Assembly (NCBI GenBank): GCA_037039685.1
Contig: JAWNGF010000003.1
Location: forward strand, 1,984,001-2,048,000
DNA length: 64,000 bases
Direction: 5' to 3'
DNA from: Ceratobasidium sp. AG-K
Taxonomy: Eukaryota; Basidiomycota; Agaricomycetes; Cantharellales; Ceratobasidiaceae
This document shows positions 18,395 through 27,904 of this stretch, piece by piece (positions within the stretch are counted from its first letter, which is position 1; each line of letters starts with the position of its first letter). Under the pieces are notes generated by a model, which worked only from the letters and a program-made list of their open reading frames with translations, had not been told where the DNA came from and ran no database searches. The translations under genes and the position numbers were made by a program.

Positions 18395-21300
18395 GTGTGT
18401 GAGGATGCCCCGATATCCCCTCTGAGAAATGTATACTATTGCAAAGCTACAAATGAAACACCCATGGTATACACAACTGCAGAGGGAATCACGGAAAAAG
18501 TCTCAACCCTCATCGACTCCGGCTCTTCTAGAAACTTCATCGACCTGAGGTTTGCCAAGGAAAACAACATCCCTTTGACCAAATTACAAACTCCCAGAAG
18601 CATCGAAACTATCGATGGAAAAACACAAAGGAATCAGATCCAATTCAGGTGCAAGCTGAAGTTTGACCTAGAAGGAAGAACTTTTTGCCAAAAATTCTAC
18701 GTCATGAATACTGGCACACAACCCATGATTTTAGGAATGCCATGGCTGAAGGAAACCAACCCTGAAATATCATGGTCCCCCTTTACTATCAAATGGAAGA
18801 CAGAAGACCCCCTGATTGCCAAGGCAGGACTCCTCCAGGAACTGCCAAAGGAACTTGAAGAATTCAAGGACGTCTTCGACGAAGAAAAATACGACAAGCT
18901 CCCAGAACACAGAGAATGGGATTGCAGAATCGATTTCTATGACAACAATCGACTTCCAAAACCAAAAAAGGCCTACCCTCTTTCACCAAGGGAAAGAGAA
19001 GCTACGAAGGAATACATCGAGAATGAACTCCGCTCAGGACGTATCAGACCCAGCAAATCTCCTCTGGCCGCAAGCCTTTTCTTCGTCAAGAAAGCCCTGA
19101 AGGAAGGACAGACCATCCCTGACCTACGTCCTGTTGTTGACTACAGAGGAGCAAATGAAGAAACAATCCCGGACCGATATCCGATTCCACTCCTTGAACA
19201 ACTCCTAGAGATTTTCAAAAGAACAGGAGAAAATTCAGAAGAAGAACTTTTCATTACCTCTCTTGACCTGAAGAACGGCTTCTGGAATGTCAGAATCAGA
19301 GAAGGAGACGAATGGAAAACAGCATTCATCACCTCAGAAGGACTTTTCGAATATACCGTGATGGCCTTTGGCCTCAAAAACGCACCATCTACTTTCCAAA
19401 GAATGATGGACCACATCTTCAGGGACATGATTGGAGTGAAGATTGTGATCTACATCGACGACATCCTTATTATTTCCCGGGGAAGAGATCAACACACCAT
19501 CGATATCAAGGAAGTTTTGCAAAGATTGAGGAAGAACAACCTCTTTGGAAATCTGAAGAAATGTACCTTTTATGGAAAAAGGGCCGACTGGGTCGGGTTT
19601 GTCGTTGATGAAAACGGCATTTCCATGAACAAGGACAAGATCAAAACTATCCAAGAATGGCCTACCCCGAAAACCGTGAAACAACTACAGGCGTTCATTG
19701 GCTTCTGCAACTTCTATAGAAGATTCGTGGTGGCCTTCTCTTCAATTGTCAAACCCCTGACTCAATTGACAAGAAAGGACAAGAAGTGGGAATGGAACTC
19801 CGAGCACCAAGAAGCCTTTGATTCTCTGAAGGATGTCATCTCAAAGGAGCCAGTACTGGCACATCCTGACGAATCAAAACAATACTTCCTTGAAACAGAT
19901 GCCTCAGGGGTTGCTATGGGAGCTATACTCAGCCAACGACAAAAGGACGGATACTTACACCCAGTAGGGTTTCTCTCAAAAAGCTTCAAGGAAGCGGAAC
20001 TGAACTACGACACACATGACAAGGAACTTCTTGCTATCATAGAAGCACTACGACACTGGCGCATCCACCTTGAAGGAACAAAGGAACCAATAGTGATCTA
20101 CACCGACCACAAGAACCTTACTTACTGGCAGAAGGCCAGTACCTTCAACCGACGACACAACAGATGGCTTCTCATGCTGGCAAGCTACAATTTCGAAATC
20201 CACTACAGACCTGGAAAAATGTCGGAAAAACCGGACATCCTCTCAAGAAGAAGCGATCACAATGATATTGCCTCTGCTGAACAAGTGATGATCTCCGCCG
20301 AAAACTTCAAGGGATTCTCAGCTCAGATGAGCGACAACATCATCGCAGAGATCAAAGAAGGCCTGGAAGAGGATGAAAACCTGGAAACGTTGATCAAAAG
20401 CACCAGGGGGAAGGAAGACCTACCTCCTTCTGTGAAAAAACAATTCAAGGACTATGAAATGAATGAAGATCTCCTTTGGTACCAAGGGAGAATCGTTGTC
20501 CCTGACAAAAAAGACATCAAGCTGAAGCTTCTCAAACTTTACCATGATTCGCCCATTGCGGGTCACCAAGGACAAGCCAGAACTCTAGAACTCGTTTCTA
20601 GAAACTACTACTGGCCAGGTATGAAGGCCCAAGTCAACAAGTACGTTGACAGTTGCGAAGCGTGCCAAAGGGGGAAGGGAAGCAAAGGACACTTACCACT
20701 CAAACCCTTGCCCATTCCGGAGAAACCTTGGGAAAATATCGCATATGACTTCATAGTGAAGCTACCAAAATCACAAGGGTTCGATAGTGTCCTTGTTGTG
20801 ATGGACCGCTTTTCCAGAATGGCACACTTCATCCCCTGCAAGGAATCTACAAACTCAGAAGAGCTAGCCGATATCTTCGTGAAAGAGATATGGCGCCTTC
20901 ATGGGTTCCCCAAAACCACTGTGTCAGATAGAGGAACCACCTTCAAATCACACTTCTTGGAAGCTGTCTACAAGCGGCTGGGAATCCAAGGGACTTTCTC
21001 TACCGCCTTCCACCCTGAAACTGATGGCCTGGTAGAAAGAACGAACCAGTGGCTGGAAGGATGGATACGCATCTTTGGAAATCACAAACAAGATGACTGG
21101 GCTAGATGGCTACCCATTGCGGAATTTTGTCACAACAATCACAAGAACCGAGTCACAAACAAATCCCCCTTTGAGGTCATCTACGGTATGACTCCCAAAT
21201 GGTCTATTGAGGACTATGTGACTCGCTCCCCAGAAGGAGACAAGTGGACAAAGGATATGGAGGCTGTGTGGGAAGAAACAAAAGCTCTGATGGAATACCA

Positions 21301-22879
21301 TCAGTCAAAGGAAGAAACCCCAAAAACACAATACAAGGAAGGAGACAACGTCTGGCTCCTGACCACCAACATTACCACAAGACGCCCAAGCAAGAAGCTT
21401 GATGACAAAAAAACAGGCCCCTTTGTTGTGAAAAAACAAGTCTCTTCACACGCCTACCAACTTGATCTTCCAAAATCCATGCGCATCCACAACGTCTTCC
21501 ATGGAAATATGTTGACCCCCTATACTGAAGACATAGAGTTCCAACGAAATCAACCCTGACCCCCGCCTATCGTGACTGAAGAAGGGGAAGAAGAATATGA
21601 AGTAGAAAAGATTGTAGATTGGCACCAAGACCCTGATGGGCTGAAATACCGCATCAGATGGAAGGGTTACAGCCCTCTGGAAGACACAGAAGAACCGGCG
21701 GAAAACTTTGCTGAACTGACTCATGTCATGAGAAAGTTCCAGAAGGACTTTCCCACCGGCCCTCTACCTCCAAATTTCAAACCACAGGAATACAAAAAGA
21801 CGAGAGGAAAGGCAGCTGAGGTCCTCATCCCAGCTACTCAGCCTATCACTTCCTGTCCGCTCTTAGCAAACACACTTTCAAAAAACTCTTTTCCACTTTT
21901 ACAATGGCCCCCATCCGCTCCAACAACACCGCCGCCGCTGCCCGCCGTGCCTCTTACAGGCTCAGCGCCGCCTATAGCAAGGCCATTATGGCCGGAGGAC
22001 CCGGCGAGTTCGCCATCAACTGCAGGGCCACAGCGCCCTGGTCCCTCAAGGAGGCCAGGAAACTGGCCAACGATCTTGAGCCTGGGGTTCACCTCGGCTA
22101 CATCTCCCTCGCCAAGCGAGGCGACCTCAAGTGGGACGAGGAAGGCAAGTCTCTTATCCACCCCCAACTTGGCTCTCTCCTCTGGGTTAGCCACCCCGAC
22201 GCCCGGCCCTCCGACCCAACCGACATTGGGCGCAGCAAATATTACCACTGCCGCGGCTGCGTCGGACTCACCGTCCACGATGTGGTCATCAAAAGCGCCG
22301 ATGCCTGGAACAGGGACACTGGCTACAAATGGGAAGGTGACAGTTGGTTCAAACGCGAGACTGACCCCCGCATCGCCCTGGCCAATGGAGGACACATCGA
22401 CGACGACGGGATCTGGTGGAGCGATTGCTCCTACGATTTCACCAGCGGTTGGCCCACCCCCTGTGAGTGGCAGAAAAAGCCTGAACCACCAGTCGCTGAC
22501 AACACATACCCCGAAACCCCCCTCTCCGATTTCGACTGGTCAAAAGGCGCTGACGAAGATGCTGAGCGAATCGAACGAGAATGGAACGCGGCCTGGGACA
22601 GGGCCCGGGAGAATGTCGAGGCCCTCATTGCCGATGTCGGGCAGGCAATTGCCAAGCTCGAGCCTCGTCCACCGGCCGATCGCATGCCTTGCGATGCCAA
22701 CGTCCTGGAAGCGTACCGCCTTGTCCAGAGCGGATCCTGGTCAATTGACCAGCTCAACAAATGGCTCGACCACCGACAGGAGCAGTGGGCACTCCACGAA
22801 CAGCAAGAACTCGAGCGCCTCCAACAACGGCACCAGGAGGAGCTTGACAAGCTCTACCAGGAAAAATGGGACCGCATGA
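18395..22879 (+). pseudogene. pol: Pol polyprotein of element C with one internal stop
   Basis: Aspartic protease (DSGSS near 18521), RT with YIDD near 19453, RNase H (TDASG near 19898), integrase HHCC finger and DD35E core (YDF, SDRGTTF, LVERTNQ), then TGA at 21557-21559, then the chromodomain in the same frame (YEVEKI near 21597, WKGYS near 21659). Element B has CGA at the position of the stop. After the chromodomain the frame stays open to 22879 through Pro/Ser/Thr-rich sequence lying over ORF3. That stretch may be a by-product of GC-rich ORF3 coding. Apart from the stop, all catalytic motifs look intact. Confidence 0.9.
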
Positions 22880-22962
22880 ACGAGCTCCTCGAGACGGACA
22901 TGCAAAACCTGGCGGAACGTGTTGGCTGGCTGGAATTGAAGGAGTGGGTCGCCCGCAGATAG
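21904..22962 (+). CDS. third ORF (ORF3) of element C, function unknown
   Basis: 352 codons from ATG 21904 (context ACAATGG, a strong start) to TAG 22960-22962, in the -1 frame relative to pol and overlapping its tail for about 975 nt. No signal peptide or membrane segment. A middle block (LIHPQLG, LLWV, then HCRGC-x4-V-x2-VV) matches the corresponding block of the element B ORF3. The C-terminal 100 residues form a Gln/Glu/Trp-rich coiled coil. More GC-rich than the rest of the element and uninterrupted, although gag and pol are each broken. I know of no family for it. A particle, chromatin or host-defence role would be a guess. Confidence 0.75.
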   Translation: MAPIRSNNTAAAARRASYRLSAAYSKAIMAGGPGEFAINCRATAPWSLKEARKLANDLEPGVHLGYISLAKRGDLKWDEEGKSLIHPQLGSLLWVSHPDARPSDPTDIGRSKYYHCRGCVGLTVHDVVIKSADAWNRDTGYKWEGDSWFKRETDPRIALANGGHIDDDGIWWSDCSYDFTSGWPTPCEWQKKPEPPVADNTYPETPLSDFDWSKGADEDAERIEREWNAAWDRARENVEALIADVGQAIAKLEPRPPADRMPCDANVLEAYRLVQSGSWSIDQLNKWLDHRQEQWALHEQQELERLQQRHQEELDKLYQEKWDRMNELLETDMQNLAERVGWLELKEWVARR

Positions 22963-22988
22963 GTCCAGGCGCTCCACTACCTGGCCCT

Positions 22989-23002
22989 ATGTGGGGGGGC
23001 AA
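22989..23002 (+). promoter_or_regulatory. polypurine tract of element C
   Basis: GTGGGGGGGCAA directly before the 3' LTR, the expected plus-strand primer. It ends at the LTR boundary in the same way as in elements A and B. Confidence 0.65.
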
Positions 23003-23499
23003 TGTCGTGACCTGTCCCGCCCTCTCTCTGCTTCTGCTGTCTCGTGGCTTGTTCTTGCGCCTTATGCGCTCTTTCTGTATAGATGTGCCCTCTCCCTCGT
23101 TTCGTGAGGTGTATGGATGATGTGTCACCATGAGTCATATGACTCATGCTGTTTCTATTGGCTGGCCTGCGCAGCCCCCTTTATGACTTGGACTTTGACT
23201 CAGACAAGTGACTCATGTATGTACTATGACTCACTTGCTTTCTTGGTATATATACTGGCTTGCAAGCATGGTCATCCCCAGCTTGCTTCGCCTCGTCAAC
23301 TCTCCCTGCAGTGTGATCAGAGGCACTTGGCTACTTAGCCCTTAGCACAGCCACTTGGACTTAGGAGCTAGTGACTTGTACTGACAAGACTAGCGTTCGT
23401 CCACCCTAGTGATAGAGTCTTAGAAGACTTATCACATATTGTTCCACATCTCAAAGGCCATTAGCGGTCGTCAACCATAGGCATTAGCAGGTTGCGACA
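23003..23499 (+). repeat. 3' LTR of element C
   Basis: 497 bp, apparently identical to 15653-16149, followed by the CTGAG target duplication at 23500-23504. Confidence 0.95.
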
Positions 23500-23504
23500 C
23501 TGAG

Positions 23505-23822
23505 GGGGTGATCTTTCAGCAAGACAACGCAAGCTCCCACAAGGCAAAAACCTGCCTCAAATGGTTAGAAGATAATAATATTGAGGTACTAGAGTGGCCA
23601 GCGTACTCACCAGACCTCAACCCAATCAAAAACCTGTGGGCAGAGCTGAAAAGGTGCCTCGGAACATATGAAACCTCACCAGTGGGAATTCTCAAGCTGT
23701 GGGACTGGGTTCAGGCCAAATGGAATGCAATTGAGCCCAAATACTGTCGAAAATTGGTTGAAAGCATGCCAAAGAGAATGGCAGAGGTCTTGAAACAAAA
23801 GGGGGGTGCTATCTTTTACTAA
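23505..23822 (+). pseudogene. Tc1/mariner-type transposase, C-terminal third
   Basis: Continues the frame of 14951-15652 exactly when element C and one CTGAG are removed. It holds the second catalytic Asp (QQDNASSH) and, 34 residues on, the position of the third catalytic acid in NPI-x-NLW. That residue is Lys (AAA, 23628-23630) instead of Glu, so the DD34E triad is broken. TAA at 23820-23822 is the natural end and overlaps the target duplication of the solo LTR that follows. Confidence 0.88.
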
Positions 23823-23825
23823 ACT

Positions 23826-24268
23826 TGTCACAACCTTTTCTCTTTCCTCGTCTTTTGCTCTGTTTGCCTTGTGTTTGGTCTTGTTCTGCTCGCCTTGGCG
23901 CATTTAGTCGCCTTTCTGTAAGCCATGGTCACGGGACATGCCTGCCTGGCATGTCTTCTCTTTGCCTTGTTCTCCATGGACTTATCTTGTCTCTTTTGTC
24001 TTGCCTGTGCTTCTCTTTGTCTCTTGCATTTTCCTTGTTCTCTCCCTTGTCGCCTTCTATCTATTGTACATAGCCACACTAGATAGTATATATACCAGCA
24101 ACACAAGTCTTGCTCCCACAAGACTTGTTCTCTTGTCTTTTTCCCCATCACTCATTGCGTGACTCACTTAGGCCTTAGTGCCATACATTTGACCTTCGTT
24201 GTTGTCCCAACCCCCATTCTCACTGCCTGTGGAGTCTCAGCCTCCAAGGTTTGGCTAGGGTTGTGACA
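23826..24268 (+). repeat. solo LTR of a third family, TSD AAACT
   Basis: 443 bp from TGTCACAACC to GGTTGTGACA with perfect AAACT flanks (23821-23825, 24269-24273). A TATATATA stretch near 24090 suggests a promoter. The sequence differs from both the B- and C-type LTRs. Confidence 0.88.
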
Positions 24269-24273
24269 AAACT

Positions 24274-25043
24274 GGTCTGCAATTTTTTCCATTCCAAAAC
24301 TATATGCACAGCCACTATGTTTGTTTCACTCATAACTTAGTTATTTCCCAACCAAATCATGCAAAATATGGTTTTCTATGTAGCTCTGATGTCTAGCTAA
24401 CATGTATTTATTTTTGCTGTATTATATTGGATAGCTGGTTCTATCAATATAACTCACATACATGAAACGTGGCAAATGTTTGTATAGTTTTGTTGCATAC
24501 TGTATGTAGCTACAGTGGACTTGCCAAACTTGCACAATGATTAGCACTTTGCCTGTTGTATGCATATTACTAAACATAGCACTTGTAGAACCATTCAGTT
24601 GTATGCAATGCTCCAACAAAGGATTGTCCAGATACAAGAATGTGGAAGAGAGTTTAGTGGTACTCATTGGCAATCCAAATATCCATACTTAATATTGAAC
24701 AGAAAGGAGGTGGTGCCAAGGATTTGTGGTTGACTTTATTGCGCTCCAGGGGGGCAATATTGAATCTACTTACTGCATCAGTTATTGTGGAATGGGGGTG
24801 CTGTTATGAAACTTGTACCTCCATATCTTGCAGGGTTGTATGCCGGGATTTTCTCCATACTTATGGCAAAATACAGAAATGAATTTTGTATTGTTGTTGG
24901 TGTCCAGATACACTGACATATCAATCCTACTGCTCTGGGCTTCCACAGCCCATGTTGTTCCTTTATATATGTCAATTACAACTTCACTCAAACACTAAAC
25001 CAAACTCCCTGAAGCTTTGTTGGTAGCTTGCTTTGTCCTTGTG
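24274..25043. other. spacer right of the Tc1-type element
   Basis: A/T-rich, poor in CpG, no coding signal. It should contain the 3' end of the Tc1-type element and the sequence between it and BTB copy 2. I see no terminal inverted repeat matching the left side. Confidence 0.4.
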
Positions 25044-25961
25044 TGTTGCGAGCCTTGCTCTCTCCATTGGACTCGTCTACGCCTCCTCCTTTCTCGTGGC
25101 TGTATCTTCTATGTTTTGTTTCTCTTTTCCCACTGCATTGCCACCTTCTTGTGATTTTCCTGTTACATTGTGTAACGCGGCTGTGCTTGGTATGAGTCAT
25201 GTCTGTTCATACAGCATGACTCATATGGACACTCCTGACTGGCTGTTCTGTTTGACTCATGTGGCTGTGCCTTGTGTGACTCAGCCACTTTGTGAATATA
25301 TATAGAGGACCAACAAGCCTGGTAACCCCAGCTTTGTCGTGAGCTAGCTCACTCCATCGGACTTGCCTGTCGTCTCGCCCTCCTGTTTTCCCCTTTGTGT
25401 TACGTTTCCGTTTCCTTTGCCGCGTTGCCACCTTCTTGTGGTTGTTCTGTTACATTGTGTAACGCGGCTGTGCTTTGTACGAGTCATGTCTGTTCATACA
25501 GCATGACTCACTTGGACACTCCTGACTGGCTGTTATGTTTGTCTCGTGTGGCTGCGCTCTGTATGACTCGGCCACTCTTCGTATATATATAGAGGACCAA
25601 CAAGCCTGGTAACCCCAGCTTGTTTTGTCTCGTCAAAACATCCCCTTTGAGTGACACTTAGAACCACCCCTACCCTCAAGAGCCTACAGACACTTAAGTG
25701 TGTTGCGGTTCAAGAGGTCACTTAGGTCTTAGTGCCGTCCACTCTCCGTCGCGGCTCGTCTCATAGCCACCAAGAAGAAGCTTACGACAAGCTTGTTTTG
25801 TCTTGTCAAACATCCCCTTTGAGTGACACTTTGAACCACCCCTACCCTCAAGAACCTACAGACCCTTAAGTGTGTTGCGGTTCAAGAGGTTACTTAGGTC
25901 TTAGTGCCATACACTCTCCATTGCGGCTTGTCTCATAGCCACCAAGAAGAAGCTTACGACA
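25044..25961 (+). repeat. old solo LTR (B-type), itself interrupted
   Basis: Starts TGTTGCGAGC and ends GCTTACGACA. Without the inner insertion it is about 458 bp, the normal length. The flanks TTGTG (25039-25043) and TTGCA (25962-25966) look like a decayed target duplication. It lies just upstream of BTB copy 2. Confidence 0.82.
25335..25789 (+). repeat. solo LTR (B-type) nested in another LTR, TSD AGCTT
   Basis: 455 bp from TGTCGTGAGC to GCTTACGACA with perfect AGCTT flanks (25330-25334, 25790-25794). Its target is the AGCTTGTTTTG block of the outer LTR, the predicted RNA start. Confidence 0.92.
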
Positions 25962-26096
25962 TTGCACAACCAAGCTGCAACTCACTTCAATGACAGTTGT
26001 GGTGTTATAAATTTGGGAGCTGGGTATTTATGGAACTCTACTGTAAACTCACCTATTGACCACTACAAGCCACTCCAAAAACCAGTCCTCTCTGTG

Positions 26097-27221
26097 ATGT
26101 CTGACTTTGTGGCTAAAAGCTCCCAAATCAACAACAAAGATGAGCATGTTAAACACTTCTATTGTGATGGAAACATCACTCTGAGAGTCAAAGACAAGAT
26201 GTTCTGAGTCCATAAAGGTTAGTAGACCCAACTTATGTGCCTACACCATAATCATATTAGATGTCTATTATTCCCCTATTAATAATATTCAACCCCAATA
26301 GGTGCTCTTTCCCTTCATTTGGGAATGTTCAAGGACATGTTTGGTTTGTGTAACTCCCAAACAGTTGCCACTGAACAAGACAAGGCTGTAACACTGCACA
26401 ATAACTCACAAGCATTCACAAAATTATTGGACACCTTGTATGTGTGTGTGTGTGTAATATTTCAAACTTCCAATGGATTTCATGCCCCGACATCATTATT
26501 ATGAAGTGAGTTTATTTGCAGCACGGCAGTTGAGGATTGCTTTGAAATCATTGAGCTTGCACACAAATATCAGATGCCAAATTTAGAACATGCTCTTCAA
26601 CAATGCGCAATGGCAATCCTTCCTACATCTGCGGAACATGTGTTTGAAGCAAATGCCATGAAGCCTTATCAAAACAACCCATCCTTAGCTATATCCATCT
26701 TATGTTTTGGCTCTAAACCCCTTGCACCATGGGCATTCTACAGCATAGGAACCCAGCTCATCTCAGGCATCAATTTAAAGGATAAAAAAACATACAAACC
26801 CCCACCAACCCTTGTGTCCATTGACAAATCCTTTATCTACTTGGTTCTTGTCCTTCAAGAAGCAATCCACAACACCCAATACACATGGGATAACCAAGTC
26901 AGCCAGTTTTACACTTCAGACTGCTCCAAGGCAGTCAATCCCTCAACACATAGGAAATCCCCTGATCCCAAGTGCTTGCGCCTTGCAATGAAATTCGATT
27001 CTGGCTCTCCTTTATTTGTCCAAACAGACAAAAAACGTAGGGTTATAGTAGCACTAATGGCATACAAAATCAAAGAATTTGAATATGTGATGGAAAGTGA
27101 CAATGCGCACCACAACAGGTGGTGTTACAAGTGCGTCAAGTCCCTGAAGAGCATTATATCCAATGTCTTACTTGACCTATATCCAATTCTGGTTGCATGT
27201 GTAGAGCCAGATCGCTTGTAG
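26097..27221 (+). pseudogene. BTB-type gene copy 2, decayed
   Basis: Same three-exon plan as the intact copy 3. Exon 1 starts at ATG 26097 (MSDF...) and is broken by TGA at 26205-26207, where copy 3 has Lys. The intron acceptor is near 26301, exon 2 contains FKDMFGL, and exon 3 is open to TAG at 27219-27221 with WCYKC. A TG-repeat near 26440 lies where exon 2 should end. CpG is strongly depleted. Its upstream region appears to have been moved to 13.9 kb by transposon insertions. Probably dead, although the long exon 3 is intact. Confidence 0.7.
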
Positions 27222-27904
27222 TTACAAATTAAGATATTTATTGGCTTGCTCCATGAGACTCACAAGTGTGCAAAACAGCAGCCTCAGCTTCAAGTACTGA
27301 CAACCTACTATGCATGTGTGGGTTTGTAATCTCCATCATTGTTCAGTACACTATTTGCAAACCATTTACACTAAGTGACAAGCTAGCAGTTACAGCAAAA
27401 GTGCCCTACTAGCCTTCATCAATAGTGCTGTGGGGCGGGTCTCCTCAAAATTCGGTAGCTTTCAAGTTGTTGAGTTGTCGATTCTCAACACGTGCGTGTG
27501 TATCCCACCCCCGCCCCGCGCCTCCATTGCAGCTATTTTCTAGTTGCAATAGAAACTGCTCAACTGGGTCGTTTATGGAACCCCTAGATTACCCCGCATA
27601 CAGCCACTGGTGGACTTCAAAATCGTTTGAGAAGCCGTAAGCGTGCTCATCATGGAACCAATGCGGAACCTCGGCCACGTGTGGTGCCCCGATGTCACTG
27701 GTAGAATCAAGGCATAGAGAACTTGCAAATAAGCGCAAGCCGAATCAGTATATCGGAGGATCTGAGACGGATCCAGCAAAAGGGCACAACGAGAGAAATG
27801 AGTTCATGCGGTGGCAATATCCGACTGCTGGCAGTGGTTAAATTGAGTGGAACGACCGTTCGAATTCAACCACCACAACCATTCCGTCTCGGTATCACCA
27901 CGAA
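27222..27904. other. intergenic region upstream of BTB copy 3
   Basis: No gene. Contains the upstream repeat (27657-27775) that also occurs at 13870-13983. CpG content rises sharply from about 27.43 kb rightwards, marking the edge of the decayed, transposon-rich block. Confidence 0.55.

Larger units (their letters stand above)
15653..23499 (+). mobile_element. element C: full-length chromovirus of a second family, recent
   Basis: 7.8-kb LTR retrotransposon with perfect CTGAG duplications (15648-15652, 23500-23504), inserted in the transposase gene. The two 497-bp LTRs look identical throughout, so insertion is very recent. Order: LTR, self-complementary PBS (16152-16163), gag (16206-18377), pol in the -1 frame (18395-22879), third ORF (21904-22962), polypurine tract, LTR. 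Gag and pol each carry a single TGA at a place where CGA is expected. Those lesions may be CpG deamination, or were already in the source copy, which would then have moved in trans. Confidence 0.95.

Noticed and set aside
21838..22395. 185-codon minus-strand open frame
   Set aside because: Antisense to ORF3 and the pol tail of element C in GC-rich sequence, with low-complexity Val/Gly content and no motif.
22754..23131. Minus-strand ORF running from ORF3 into the LTR
   Set aside because: It crosses the LTR boundary of element C and the same LTR part recurs at 15.6 kb; it is not a gene.
14010..25043. Terminal inverted repeats of the Tc1-type element
   Set aside because: I looked on both sides for matching ends (for example around 14233 and 24525) but found only short direct similarities, so no boundaries are claimed.
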